Source: Paraflavisolibacter caeni
GTDB lineage: Bacteria; Bacteroidota; Bacteroidia; Chitinophagales; Chitinophagaceae
Direction of reading: 5' to 3'
Length of the DNA: 64,000 nt
Assembly (NCBI RefSeq): GCF_025628885.1
Contig: NZ_JAOTIF010000001.1
Location: forward strand, 699,751 to 763,750
Shown here: piece after piece, positions 7,733 through 17,524 of the stretch
Layout of the letters: each line of letters starts with the position of its first letter
How positions within the stretch are numbered: the first letter of the stretch is position 1
The notes under the pieces: model-generated
What the model was told of the DNA's origin: nothing
Databases searched by the model: none
Seen by the model: only the letters and a program-made list of their open reading frames with translations
Position numbers and translations under genes: made by a program

Positions 7733-8599
7733 ATGCAGAACTATATTTTGTACAATGCGTCCGAAGGCATACACAGTACTAATGAGTGCCGCTATGCCCT
7801 GCTTAAGCTTTTATCAGTTTATAATCTTAAGCCGCCTCCCAGCCTCTTTGTAGTAGTACATACAGGGCATCCCCGCCTTTTTGATGATTTCCTCACTTTC
7901 TTCCCACATATTGAAATCACGGGTCCTTTTAATGAGCATTCGCATGCAAAAGCGCAGATCATTCAAAAGTTTTTCTTAACTACACATGGTAATCTTCTCA
8001 TTTGTGATACTGCTACTTACCCATTAAAACCTTTAGAAACACTTTTCGGGGAAATCGAAAAGGGGATACTCTTTTTATACAGGAAAGAATTGCCTCAAAC
8101 AAATGGTCATAATAGTGTAGCCAAGCAAGTACAATCTATTTTATCCCAATCACAACATCAAATGGATGGATTACCTGCTAAAGTGCATGAAACGCCTGTT
8201 CATAATGCAGCAATTATTGGATTGAATAATTCCATGTTGCATGTTGTAAAATATGCAGGTGAAATGATCAATGGTTTGTTTCAAAAGATCCCCCACCCGT
8301 TTGCTGTAAATTTTGCTTTCAGTCATGCTTTTCAAAAACAGCCGCCAATCAAAACCGCAAATGATTACTTTGCAGATTATTTCGAATTGAATGAATTCCG
8401 CAAACTTCTTCAGACTTTCTTTAGAAAGAATGAAGAAGAGAGTATTCCAAGCCTGGTAAAGCTGATAAACCATTTGGATGTTGGCGCTATTAAATTGGAG
8501 AAAAAAAAGCACATACAATTGCCTTTACTGAAAAAATGGTGGAAAGAGCTAACGGGCAAGGGATGGTCTATACGGAAGTACGAGAAAAGAATCTCTTGA
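7733..8599 (+). CDS. conserved-looking hypothetical protein, possible glycosyltransferase-like fold
   Basis: A 288-residue soluble protein that I do not recognise. The first half alternates predicted strands and helices (SLFVVVHTG, NLLICDTATYPLKPLETLF) in a way that resembles a nucleotide-sugar binding GT-A fold, with CDTATYP standing where a DxD-like motif would be. The second half is helical and basic, ending KGWSIRKYEKRIS. No signal peptide or membrane span is visible. It lies 107 bases after comM on the same strand. The fold suggestion is weak and needs a structure prediction. Confidence 0.6.
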   Translation: MQNYILYNASEGIHSTNECRYALLKLLSVYNLKPPPSLFVVVHTGHPRLFDDFLTFFPHIEITGPFNEHSHAKAQIIQKFFLTTHGNLLICDTATYPLKPLETLFGEIEKGILFLYRKELPQTNGHNSVAKQVQSILSQSQHQMDGLPAKVHETPVHNAAIIGLNNSMLHVVKYAGEMINGLFQKIPHPFAVNFAFSHAFQKQPPIKTANDYFADYFELNEFRKLLQTFFRKNEEESIPSLVKLINHLDVGAIKLEKKKHIQLPLLKKWWKELTGKGWSIRKYEKRIS

Positions 8600-8742
8600 T
8601 AAGTTTGTAGTTTTCGGTTGTAGTTTATACTTGTCCTTACTGGTGGAAGAACTTGTCTGTTCAGTAAAGTTCCAAACCAGAAAAGTCAACTTTAAGTACA
8701 AATAAAAAACTATAAACTGTATACAAACAATCGTATTGTCTC

Positions 8743-10509
8743 ATGAAGATATTAATGCAGTATTTTAAGCCTTATAAATGGGTGGTGTTCTTAGTGCTTC
8801 TCCTTGCCGCTATTAATATTGGCTTTTCCATGCTTGATCCGATCATTTTTGGTAAGCTGCTGAACTTTGCTTTTGATTATTCTAAAAACCCGGAAGCCTA
8901 CCGGCCGTTTGGGAAATTTGCACAGCCGGTCTTATTACTTTTAGGAGCATCCATTGGTGTCGCCATGGTAAGCCGTATTGCTAAAAACTTCCAGGATTAC
9001 TTTCTAAATGTGATCGTGCAAAAGTTCGGGGCCAAGGTCTTCACCGACGGCTTGCAACATGCTATGAAGCTGCCTTATGCCGAGTTTGAAGACCAGCGTA
9101 GTGGTGAAACATTGAGCATTTTACAAAAAGTTCGAACAGATACAGAACGTTTTATCAACAATTTTGTCAATATATTATTTACAGTATTCGTGGGAATTGT
9201 TATTGTTGCTGTTTTTGCGTTTCGTATTCACTGGTCGTTACCCTTTATTTATTTTGGTGGAATTGCATTACTCATGCTAATTTCTAACCTGTTGAGTATG
9301 AAGGTAAAAACCATTCAAAAGGTCATTGTTGCACAAACGACCTCTTTGGCTGGTACAACTACGGAATCTCTTCGCAACATTGAACTGGTGAAAAGTCTGG
9401 GTTTAACCGGGCAGGAAGTGGATCGTCTGAATAAAAACACATACAAAATACTGGGGCTGGAGCTGACAAAAGTGAAACGCATTCGTAGTATTTCATTTAT
9501 ACAAGGAACATTTGTAAATACACTGCGGCAAATCATTTTATTTATGCTTCTGTGGCTGGTATATCATGAACAGATGAATGCCGGGCAGTTGGTTACGATG
9601 CAGTTTTTTTCGTTTTTCATCTTTGGTCCCTTGCAGGAGATCGGCAACATCATATTAAGCTATCGCGAGGCAGAAGCCTCTCTGTTCAATTTTAAGAACC
9701 TGATGAAAAAGGCTCCGGAGCCAATGCCATTGAAACCAACACATTTAGGACCAGTTGAAAAATTGGATTTTAGAAATGTTAGTTTTCAACACCAGACTGC
9801 TAAGCACAAAGCAATAGATGATATCAGCTTTTCCGCCACTTTAGGTGAAACCATTGCATTTGTTGGTCCTTCAGGTTCCGGCAAGACGACCCTCATGAAA
9901 CTACTTGTTGGTTTGTATCGTCCGCTGGATGGTAAAATTTTTTATAATGGACTGGATGAGAATCAAATAGATTTCAATGACCTGCGCAACCAGATAGGTT
10001 TTGTGACACAGGATACGCAGTTGTTTTCAGGTACAATAAAAGAAAACCTGATGTTTGTGAATCCCGTTGCTTCAGAGGAAGATTTATTTGCTGCTTTGCA
10101 GATGGCTTCATGTCAAAACCTATTGGCTAGGGCAGAGAAAGGACTTGATACTATGATAGGTGAAGGCGGACTTAAATTATCAGGCGGTGAAAAACAACGC
10201 CTGAGCATAGCGCGTGCTTTATTGCGCAAGCCTCGTTTGTTGATCTTTGACGAAGCTACTTCGGCACTTGATTCCATTACTGAAGAAGAGATCAGTAGGA
10301 CCATTCGCAGGGTTTCTGCACTAAATAATCAGATCACCATTTTGATTGCCCACCGTCTATCCACCATTATGCACGCTGACAGGATATATGTATTGGAGAG
10401 GGGAGAAGTAGTAGAAACCGGCACACACGAGAATTTACTGGAAGAAAAAGGCCTGTACTACGCCATGTGGCGCCAGCAGATAGGAGAACGGAAGGAAACG
10501 GTTGTTTAA
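8743..10509 (+). CDS. ABC transporter, fused permease and ATPase
   Basis: A 588-residue half-transporter of the exporter (MsbA/MDR-like) type. About six transmembrane helices lie in residues 1-320. The ATPase domain has Walker A GPSGSGKT at 375-382, signature LSGGEKQRLSIARALL, Walker B LLIFDEATSALD and the H-loop IAHRLSTI. One gene with one ATPase domain implies a homodimer. It is isolated (143 bases after the previous gene, convergent with the response regulator), so the cargo is unknown; lipid or peptide export is typical for the family. Confidence 0.93.
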   Translation: MKILMQYFKPYKWVVFLVLLLAAINIGFSMLDPIIFGKLLNFAFDYSKNPEAYRPFGKFAQPVLLLLGASIGVAMVSRIAKNFQDYFLNVIVQKFGAKVFTDGLQHAMKLPYAEFEDQRSGETLSILQKVRTDTERFINNFVNILFTVFVGIVIVAVFAFRIHWSLPFIYFGGIALLMLISNLLSMKVKTIQKVIVAQTTSLAGTTTESLRNIELVKSLGLTGQEVDRLNKNTYKILGLELTKVKRIRSISFIQGTFVNTLRQIILFMLLWLVYHEQMNAGQLVTMQFFSFFIFGPLQEIGNIILSYREAEASLFNFKNLMKKAPEPMPLKPTHLGPVEKLDFRNVSFQHQTAKHKAIDDISFSATLGETIAFVGPSGSGKTTLMKLLVGLYRPLDGKIFYNGLDENQIDFNDLRNQIGFVTQDTQLFSGTIKENLMFVNPVASEEDLFAALQMASCQNLLARAEKGLDTMIGEGGLKLSGGEKQRLSIARALLRKPRLLIFDEATSALDSITEEEISRTIRRVSALNNQITILIAHRLSTIMHADRIYVLERGEVVETGTHENLLEEKGLYYAMWRQQIGERKETVV

Positions 10510-10564
10510 ATTTGGTTCAATACGGCAAACGTGACTACGCCATTTACTTCTTTGGCTTAAATGA

Positions 10565-10602
10565 AATGGGCACAAAAATAAAAAAGCCGCTTTTAGCGGC
10601 TT
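10565..10602 (-). terminator. intrinsic terminator of the response-regulator gene
   Basis: The stem AAGCCGC (10584-10590) pairs with GCGGCTT (10596-10602) around a 5-base loop. Read on the minus strand it is followed by a T-rich tail (TTTTTTATTTTT), which fits termination of the minus-strand gene ending at 10648. The plus strand lacks a T tail. Confidence 0.8.
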
Positions 10603-10647
10603 GAATAGGAATCTATGATAGATAATTTCAGAATCAAAAACTAGTGT

Positions 10648-11049
10648 TTAATCTATAACAAGTGGTTCCAGTTGTTTCAGAATTTGTTGCCAGCCAGTAT
10701 AAGTGTCAGGTTTGGTCAGGTACATGGCTGCGCCAAGTCGTTTGCACATTTCCATATCTATTTTACTGGCAGAGGTTGTAACGATGATTACAGGAATGTC
10801 TTTAAACTCAGGCATGGCTTTAAGGCGCTGTAATGTTTGCCTGCCATCAAGAGTTGGCATATTTAAGTCAAGGATAATGGCCGCGGGTTTACTGTCTTCA
10901 TTGCAGTTAGCAAGATAGGCTAAGACTTGTTTTCCATTTTCTACGAAGTCAATATACATTGGAGAAGCCATGGATTTGCAAGCCTCGCTTACCCAAGCTT
11001 TATCATCTAAATCATCATCAGCGTATAAGACTTTTTTTATGGAATTCAC
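10648..11049 (-). CDS. single-domain response regulator
   Basis: A CheY-like receiver of about 133 residues with no output domain. The acidic pair is in YADDDLDD, the phosphoacceptor is the Asp of ILDLNMPTLDG, the switch Thr is in IIVTTSAS and the conserved Lys is in YLTKPDT. Such stand-alone receivers relay phosphate between histidine kinases or act by protein binding. No kinase is nearby. The reading frame is open to a TTG at 11103, but the GTG at 11049 starts just before the first strand (SIKKVLYADDD) and has an AAAGGAAA stretch upstream, so I prefer it. Confidence 0.85.
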   Translation of the reverse strand: MNSIKKVLYADDDLDDKAWVSEACKSMASPMYIDFVENGKQVLAYLANCNEDSKPAAIILDLNMPTLDGRQTLQRLKAMPEFKDIPVIIVTTSASKIDMEMCKRLGAAMYLTKPDTYTGWQQILKQLEPLVID

Positions 11050-11245
11050 AGTTAGTTGAATTTTCCTTTGTCGCGGCTCAATAAGCTTTCTACAAATGTT
11101 CAATCAGAGATTTACATATTAACTTATTTGACATTTACGCAACAAATATGTTATTTACACAAATATATTAGTTTTTCACCAATTGAGCTTATTGTTGAGT
11201 TAAAAGATATCAACACATCTGCCTTAAATAATACTTCCCTGCGGT

Positions 11246-12421
11246 TTATAATTTTTCCACAATTCCGGCAATTCCCTGTCCGCCACCTACGCAGGCTGTC
11301 ACCATACCATATTTTTTGTTTTCTCTTTCCAGCTCATTTAAAATTTGAACAGTTAATTTGCAACCGGTACAACCCAGAGGATGGCCCAATGCTATTGCAC
11401 CTCCATTTTTATTGACTATTTCGGAATTTAATCCAGCTTCCCGGATCACTGCAATTGATTGTGATGCAAAAGCCTCATTTAATTCAATTAAGTCAATATC
11501 CGATAGGTTCATATTAGCTTGTTGTAACACTTTAGGAATAGCAGCAACGGGGCCAATACCCATGATGCGTGGATGTACGCCAGCAGATGCACAGGCTATT
11601 AATCGCCCTATAGGTTTTAAGTTTAACCGGTTAATTAATCTTTCACTCATGACCAAAACAAAAGCTGCCCCATCACTGGTTTGAGAAGAATTGCCGGCTG
11701 TGACTACACCATTCGCTGCAAACACCGGTTTCAATTTTGCTAATACTTCCATTGAAGTATCAGCACGAGGGCCTTCGTCTGTATCGACTATAAAAGTTCT
11801 TTTTTGCTTTTTACCTTTTTCATCCAGGTAAACTTCTTCCACATTAATGGGTAAAATGCCCTTTTGGAAATAACCATTGGCAATTGCATTCAATGCCTTT
11901 TGGTGGGAGTGGTAAGAAAATTCATCCTGGCTTTCACGGCTAACATTGTATTCTTTTGCCACAGCTTCGGCTGTTAGTCCCATACTTAAATAATAATCAG
12001 GATCATCCTTAGCAATGGAATAGGCCGGAACTGTCTTCCAGCCAGCTGTAGGTACCAGGCTCATGCTTTCGGTGCCGCCGGCAATAATGCAATCTGCCAT
12101 ACCCATGCGGATCTTGGCAGTGGCAATGGCAATTGTTTCCAATCCGGAGGCACAATAGCGGTTGACTGTCATTCCTGGTGTATCATAGCCAATACCGCGG
12201 GCCGCGATGATACGACCAACCTGAAGGCCCTGTTCAGCTTCCGGTACAGCATTGCCAACAATCACATCATCTACCAGATTTTTATCCAGCTGAGGAACAG
12301 AATTCAACAAGCCTTTGATGACTTCAATGGCCAGGTCGTCTGGCCGGAAGAAGCGAAATCCACCACGCTTTGCTTTACCTACTGCGGTACGGTAACCAGC
12401 TACTATATAAGCTTCCTGCAT
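11246..12421 (-). CDS. acetyl-CoA C-acyltransferase (thiolase)
   Basis: A 391-residue thiolase of normal length. The acyl-accepting Cys is in VNRYCASGLE, the catalytic His in GGAIALGHPLG and the second catalytic Cys in VTACVGGGQG. It cleaves 3-ketoacyl-CoA to acetyl-CoA plus a shortened acyl-CoA in beta-oxidation, or condenses two acetyl-CoA. Its normal partner (multifunctional hydratase/dehydrogenase) is not adjacent here, so degradative (FadA-like) and biosynthetic roles remain open. The 5' end faces pyrD across a divergent intergenic region of about 100 bases. Confidence 0.93.
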   Translation of the reverse strand: MQEAYIVAGYRTAVGKAKRGGFRFFRPDDLAIEVIKGLLNSVPQLDKNLVDDVIVGNAVPEAEQGLQVGRIIAARGIGYDTPGMTVNRYCASGLETIAIATAKIRMGMADCIIAGGTESMSLVPTAGWKTVPAYSIAKDDPDYYLSMGLTAEAVAKEYNVSRESQDEFSYHSHQKALNAIANGYFQKGILPINVEEVYLDEKGKKQKRTFIVDTDEGPRADTSMEVLAKLKPVFAANGVVTAGNSSQTSDGAAFVLVMSERLINRLNLKPIGRLIACASAGVHPRIMGIGPVAAIPKVLQQANMNLSDIDLIELNEAFASQSIAVIREAGLNSEIVNKNGGAIALGHPLGCTGCKLTVQILNELERENKKYGMVTACVGGGQGIAGIVEKL

Positions 12422-12510
12422 ATGTTCAAATTTGTGTTCTTATAAAATTAAGAATTTACACTCAGCCTTAAAAGTAGAGTTTTGTCGTTCCATCTCATTT
12501 ACGCTATCCT

Positions 12511-12518
12511 TATCTTCG
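12511..12518 (+). promoter_or_regulatory. probable -7 box for pyrD
   Basis: TATCTTCG matches the Bacteroidetes TAnnTTTG -7 element with one change and lies 7 bases before the pyrD ATG. This would give an almost leaderless transcript. I did not find a well-spaced TTG upstream element. Confidence 0.45.
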
Positions 12519-12525
12519 CACCCCC

Positions 12526-13599
12526 ATGTATCAACAACTTAGAAGCATTTTATTCCGGTTTCAGCCAGAAACGGCGCACCATATTTCAATGTTCGGATTA
12601 AGAACCTTGAGCTCAATTCCTTTTGTCCGTAAAAGTCTTTCAAAACTGTTTTCCCCAAAACGCCTCGATGGGGGTTCTTCTCTTGTCACCAAACACTTTG
12701 GTTTGACTTTTAAAAATCCAATCGGCCTAGGTGCTGGATTTGATAAGAATGCCAATTATTTGAGCGAATTGGAGATGTTGGGCTTTGGTTTTGTTGAAAT
12801 AGGTACGGTGACTCCAAAAGCCCAGCCGGGCAATGATCAGCCACGATTATTCAGGTTGCCACAGGATAAAGCCCTGATCAACAGAATGGGATTTAATAAT
12901 GAAGGGGTTGAAGTTGTTGCTAAGAGGTTAAAGGCATGGAAAGAACGTCAATTATCCATGGGCAATGGCCAATCGCGTACGCATTTACCACTCATTATCG
13001 GTGGTAATATTGGTAAAAACAAGGTGACACCTAATGAGGATGCATGGAAGGATTATGAGATCTGCTTTAAGTCATTGCATGACTACGTAGACTTTTTTGT
13101 CGTAAATGTTAGTTCTCCTAACACCCCAGGCTTGAGAGAGCTGCAGGAAAAGGATGCTTTGAAAAGAATTCTGACTCACCTTCAGACGCTGAATAAAGAT
13201 TATAAGCAGCCTAGACCTATTCTGTTGAAGATTGCACCAGATCTTACCTGGACCCAGATCGATGATGTGGTAGACCTTGCTAAAGAAATCAATCTTGATG
13301 GTCTTGTCGCAACGAATACTACAATTGACAGGAGCGGCCTTCAAACAAAAAATGAAGAGGTTCAAGAAATAGGTGCTGGCGGCTTGAGTGGATTGCCCTT
13401 ACAAAAACGTGCTACTGAGGTCGTTTCCTATATACATAAAAAGACAGGAGGAACGATACCCATTATTGCCAGTGGTGGCATATTTACAGCCAATGATGCC
13501 AAAGAGAAAATGCAAGCAGGCGGTATTCTTTGCGAAGTATGGACAGGTTTTATTTATGAAGGCCCTTTTATTGTAAAGAAAATCTGCGATCAGTTGTAA
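12526..13599 (+). CDS. pyrD: quinone-dependent dihydroorotate dehydrogenase (class 2)
   Basis: A 357-residue enzyme that oxidises dihydroorotate to orotate, the fourth step of pyrimidine synthesis, passing electrons to the quinone pool. The N-terminal helical extension (about residues 1-45) before the barrel is the membrane-binding part of class 2 enzymes. FMN-barrel motifs GLGAGFDKNA and NVSSPNTPGLRELQ are present; a Ser in the latter motif is the class 2 catalytic base. GGLSGLPL and IIASGGIF form the phosphate site. No other pyrimidine genes are adjacent. Confidence 0.95.
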   Translation: MYQQLRSILFRFQPETAHHISMFGLRTLSSIPFVRKSLSKLFSPKRLDGGSSLVTKHFGLTFKNPIGLGAGFDKNANYLSELEMLGFGFVEIGTVTPKAQPGNDQPRLFRLPQDKALINRMGFNNEGVEVVAKRLKAWKERQLSMGNGQSRTHLPLIIGGNIGKNKVTPNEDAWKDYEICFKSLHDYVDFFVVNVSSPNTPGLRELQEKDALKRILTHLQTLNKDYKQPRPILLKIAPDLTWTQIDDVVDLAKEINLDGLVATNTTIDRSGLQTKNEEVQEIGAGGLSGLPLQKRATEVVSYIHKKTGGTIPIIASGGIFTANDAKEKMQAGGILCEVWTGFIYEGPFIVKKICDQL

Positions 13600-13659
13600 A
13601 GTACTATTTGCAATAGGCAATGAGCGGGTAAATTTCATTAAACATTAAACATCTGGACC

Positions 13660-14457
13660 ATGGAAGGGTTATTTTCAATAGATAATATAATTAGTCTTTT
13701 TACGCTAGCGCTTTTGGAAGTGATACTAGGAATTGACAACGTGATCTTTGTTTCCATCATCATGGGGCGGCTTCATAAGAGCAAGCAATTAAATGCTAGA
13801 AGGCTTTGGATGGTGACTGGTATTGGTGTGCGTGTAATTTTGTTATTCTGCCTGAGCTGGTTGGTGCAGCAAAAAGGGAAACCTCTATTTACTGTCTTTG
13901 GCAGAGGCTTCGACCTTGCAAGCCTGGTTATGATTGGCGGAGGATTGTTTCTGCTGTATAAAACTGTAAAAGAAATACACCATAAGCTAGAAGGAGATGA
14001 AGCAGCTTTAGAAGACAATGCTACTAAGAAAGCGGCTTCATTTGGAGCTGCCATTCTTCAAATTATCATCGTTGATATGATCTTTTCATTTGATAGTATG
14101 ATCACAGCAGTAGGTATAGCTAAAGAGCTTCCAATCATGATCATTGCAGTTTGTATTGCGATGGTAATCATGTTTTTATTTAGTCAGAAGATTTCTGACT
14201 TTATTCATAAACACCCAACACTGAAAATGCTGGCGCTTTCATTTCTGGTGCTGGTGGCTGTTGTATTATTGATGGAAGGCTGGAATTCAGAGCAGGCGCA
14301 TGAATTGCATTTGAAAAACTATGTTTATTTCGCGATGGCCTTTTCATTTGGCGTAGAGTTACTGAATATGCGACTGAGAAAGCGTATAACCAAACCCGTT
14401 GAACTACGTGGACCAGTGCAAAGAGAGGAAGTTTTAACAGACGATCAGGCACATTAG
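13660..14457 (+). CDS. TerC-family integral membrane protein
   Basis: A 265-residue protein with about seven hydrophobic spans. The signature LEVILGIDNVIFVSI and a second acidic span FSFDSMITAVGIA carry the paired Asp residues characteristic of TerC/Alx proteins. Relatives are linked to Mn2+ export during membrane-protein metalation or to tellurite resistance. A cytoplasmic acidic loop (KLEGDEAALED) lies between spans 3 and 4. It ends 17 bases from the convergent rsmE gene. Confidence 0.88.
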   Translation: MEGLFSIDNIISLFTLALLEVILGIDNVIFVSIIMGRLHKSKQLNARRLWMVTGIGVRVILLFCLSWLVQQKGKPLFTVFGRGFDLASLVMIGGGLFLLYKTVKEIHHKLEGDEAALEDNATKKAASFGAAILQIIIVDMIFSFDSMITAVGIAKELPIMIIAVCIAMVIMFLFSQKISDFIHKHPTLKMLALSFLVLVAVVLLMEGWNSEQAHELHLKNYVYFAMAFSFGVELLNMRLRKRITKPVELRGPVQREEVLTDDQAH

Positions 14458-14474
14458 TTTTGATAGGTTATCGA

Positions 14475-15200
14475 CTATACATTTCTTAACAGTGCTGCTG
14501 CAACCATACCTGCTGTTTCTGTGCGCAGGCGGGTATTACCTAAAGCTACAGGCTGAAACTTATGTTGTAATGCTATATTGATTTCCTGAAGACTGAAATC
14601 TCCTTCTGGGCCGATAAGGATGATTGATGATTGTTTTGTGGAGAATGCGGCCAGTTGCTGCTTTTGCTCGGGAAGGCAATGTGCTATATATTTCTGCTCA
14701 TAGTGAAATTCCTGCTGGAGCTGACCATTTTTATTTGATTGAATCACCACTTCTTCAAACAGTGTTGGCTGATGCAGTACAGGCAACCAGCACTGTTGAG
14801 ATTGGAGCATTGCGCTGATTAGTATTTGCTGCAACCTTTCATGCCTGAATTTCTCCTTTTCTGTTCTTTCGCAAATCAAAGGAATGATCTCGTTAACACC
14901 AATCTCAGTTGCTTTTTCGAGGAACCATTCGAACCGTGAATTGTTTTTAATAAGTGAAATGGCAATGGCTATTTTGGGTGAAAGCTGTAATTCAGTTTCT
15001 GTTTCTAAAATTTTTACTTCGCACTTTTTACGTTGATCATTGATGATTTCAGCTGACGCCTTTATTCCCCTGCCATTGGTTAACAGCAATTGCTCGCCAA
15101 CCTTCATGCGCAATACCTGGGTGATATGTTTGGATGTATCTTCATCCAGTACGATATCACCAGCTGCTATATCATCAATGTAAAAAAAGGGTAAGGCCAT
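14475..15200 (-). CDS. rsmE: 16S rRNA (uracil-1498-N3)-methyltransferase RsmE
   Basis: A 241-residue SPOUT-class methyltransferase. The N-terminal PUA-like RNA-binding part (about residues 1-70) is followed by the knotted domain with IILIGPEGDFSLQEI and the C-terminal VALGNTRLRTETAGMVA, which form the SAM pocket. It modifies U1498 of 16S rRNA in the 30S subunit. It lies 57 bases downstream of dnaB on the same strand, so co-transcription is likely. Confidence 0.94.
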   Translation of the reverse strand: MALPFFYIDDIAAGDIVLDEDTSKHITQVLRMKVGEQLLLTNGRGIKASAEIINDQRKKCEVKILETETELQLSPKIAIAISLIKNNSRFEWFLEKATEIGVNEIIPLICERTEKEKFRHERLQQILISAMLQSQQCWLPVLHQPTLFEEVVIQSNKNGQLQQEFHYEQKYIAHCLPEQKQQLAAFSTKQSSIILIGPEGDFSLQEINIALQHKFQPVALGNTRLRTETAGMVAAALLRNV

Positions 15201-15257
15201 GATTATTTCAAGCTTTCAATTAATTCCTATCCGAACTTTCCCGTAATCATCAGAGGT

Positions 15258-16796
15258 TTAGAAAGGATCATCATCATCTTGAAGGTCATTCATTTTACTA
15301 CCAGTTTGAATATACATACGAGGACCGTCTTCATCTGGCACCGGTTTAAAGTTAGATGGGAGATTTCCTCCAAAATTGCCGGCCGAATCATCAAAGAATC
15401 GCTGAATTTCCAGGCGGGCCCTCAATACAATAGTTTCCAGCGAACCGTTACGGTGTTTGGCTATACGGATGTGCGTTTCACCTCGGTTGCTTTCTCCCAT
15501 TTCATTGTTATTGATATTATAGTATTCAGGACGGTAGATAAAGCAAACCATGTCGGCATCCTGCTCGATGGCTCCAGATTCACGAAGGTCACTCAGCTGC
15601 GGCATTTTGTCGCCGTCCTTTCTTTTTTCAACTTCCCGGCTTAACTGAGACAATGCAATGATTGGCACCTGCAACTCTTTAGCGAGACCCTTAAGGTTAC
15701 GGGAGATGGTACTGATCTCCTGTTCACGGTTGGAGCCTTTGTCTCCGGTTCCGCTCATCAACTGCAAGTAGTCGATGATGATGAAGCCGATATTATTCAT
15801 ACTTTTTAAGCGGCGGCATTTGGCGCGCAATTCAAAGATGTTCAGGGCGGCAGAATCGTCAATGAAGATGGGTGCCTGGGCGAGCCTTTGGATACCCTTT
15901 GCATAGAGCTGTTTCATTTCGTGTTCTTCCATCTTACCCCGGGCAATTTTCTCCAGCCAGATCTCACTTTCTGCCGATAAGATACGTTGTACCAGCTGAC
16001 TGGCACTCATCTCAAGGGAGAATACCGCAACTGGCGTAGGTTTGGTAGGGTGCAGGGCCGCATTACGGGCTAGGTTAAGCGCGAAGGCTGTTTTACCCAC
16101 GGCAGGACGGGCCGCCAGGATAATCAAGTCGGTATTTTGCCAGCCGTAGGTTACTTTGTCCAGGCTGGGGAAACCACTAGGAACACCGGTGATATCTTCG
16201 TTCCGGTGGCGCAAGTCTTCAATACGTTGTATTGTTTGTACCAGTACCGAGTCGATGGATTTATAACTATTTTTCAGGTTGTTACTGGTTACCTCGTACA
16301 TTTTGCTCTCTGCCATATCCAGAAGGTCGAACACATCGGTGCTGTCTTCGTAAGCTTCGGAGATGATTTCACCACTGATGCGAATGAGTTCACGTTGGAT
16401 GAACTTCTGCAGCACAATACGCGAGTGAGCTTCAATGTTGGCAGAGGAAACGACGCTATTGGTTAGTTTTGTAACATAGTATGGACCGCCCACGATATCC
16501 AGTTCTTCGCGGAATCTTAATTCTTCCACTACTGTCAGGATATCAATAGGCTGGCTTTTATTCGCCAGGCCTTGCATGGCCCGGAAGATGCGCTGATGCG
16601 CATCTACGTAAAAACAATCTGGTTTCAGGATTTCAATTACGGTATCAAAAGCTCCTTTTTCGAGCATAACGGCACCGAGTATGGCTTCTTCCAGTTCTCT
16701 TGCCTGTGGCGGCACTTTGCCATACACCATTGTACTCAGGTCCACAGAGGCCTTTCTTCTTTGCTTTTTGTCGCGATTGAGGTTTGAAACATCCAT
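15258..16796 (-). CDS. dnaB: replicative DNA helicase DnaB
   Basis: A 512-residue hexameric helicase that unwinds DNA at the fork. The N-terminal primase-interacting domain covers about residues 25-130. The RecA-like domain has Walker A ARPAVGKTA at 229-237, Walker B FIIIDYLQLM and the downstream SQLSREVEKR motif. It is slightly longer than Proteobacterial DnaB because of an acidic C-terminal tail (NDLQDDDDPF). There is no intein. Its upstream region of over 700 bases is gene-free. Confidence 0.97.
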   Translation of the reverse strand: MDVSNLNRDKKQRRKASVDLSTMVYGKVPPQARELEEAILGAVMLEKGAFDTVIEILKPDCFYVDAHQRIFRAMQGLANKSQPIDILTVVEELRFREELDIVGGPYYVTKLTNSVVSSANIEAHSRIVLQKFIQRELIRISGEIISEAYEDSTDVFDLLDMAESKMYEVTSNNLKNSYKSIDSVLVQTIQRIEDLRHRNEDITGVPSGFPSLDKVTYGWQNTDLIILAARPAVGKTAFALNLARNAALHPTKPTPVAVFSLEMSASQLVQRILSAESEIWLEKIARGKMEEHEMKQLYAKGIQRLAQAPIFIDDSAALNIFELRAKCRRLKSMNNIGFIIIDYLQLMSGTGDKGSNREQEISTISRNLKGLAKELQVPIIALSQLSREVEKRKDGDKMPQLSDLRESGAIEQDADMVCFIYRPEYYNINNNEMGESNRGETHIRIAKHRNGSLETIVLRARLEIQRFFDDSAGNFGGNLPSNFKPVPDEDGPRMYIQTGSKMNDLQDDDDPF

Positions 16797-17524
16797 AAAA
16801 TTCAGAAAATAGGTTAAACCATTGATTTTTTATCAATGACAAAAAGGTTTCGACCAGACTTGTAACATGTATTGATGGCTATAACTCTAAGTGTTATCAC
16901 TAAGCCAGTTTGTAAAGATACTGGCAGAAATAGGTGATATCCTTTCCATTCGCCTTTTATTTGTTTCCACAACTCCAGGCAACCTTTATGCACATTTTTA
17001 TGACAGTTATTCACTAAAAAGCAATGGTTTGACACAAAGTTGATACAATTTTCGCACCTGGAAATGGGATGTGAACAATTAAGCTTTACCAACACTTAGG
17101 TTTGGCTAGCAGCGAAGGTGAAGTGTAGATTGTATGATATTGTATGTTAATATGGGGCGATTTAAAAAGGAAATGGAAAATCAAATTGAGATTGGGAAGT
17201 GATCTTAACGGCGAGGTTTGAACGGAAAACTCTTATAATATATTTGGTATTTATTTTATATTAAGGAGCTTTTTATAATTTGCCTTATGTTAATTTGTTT
17301 TTTTGCTAGTTATTGATATTTTTATTATGCAATTTTTCCCATTTTAAAAGAATAGGCATTGCTTTTGCTAAGACGCACTTTGCCGAAGGATCCTAAACAT
17401 CCTATCCAACTTCCGACCCATTAGAATTTATTGACGACTAACTGCTGATGAAATAAGCATTTCTTGTAAATCCTTTTCTCATAACCCTATGTTTTGGCTT
17501 TAAGAAAACAATTCTTTTAAACCA
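16797..17524. other. long intergenic region upstream of dnaB and the TM2 gene
   Basis: About 730 bases between divergent genes. ORFs of up to 93 codons on the minus strand (16814-17095) are Cys/His-scattered and without any recognisable domain, so I do not call them. Features seen: a small hairpin in the dnaB 5' leader, CATTGAT/ATCAATG at 16820-16838; and a near-match to the -7 box on the minus strand (TATCTTTA, 16913-16920). The rest is AT-rich with no tRNA. Confidence 0.5.

Noticed and set aside
15258..16796. Intein in DnaB
   Set aside because: The protein is continuous at 512 residues with uninterrupted helicase motifs.
16814..17095. 93-codon minus-strand ORF upstream of dnaB
   Set aside because: No domain, unusual amino-acid mix, and it covers the dnaB leader hairpin and possible promoter. 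More likely non-coding.
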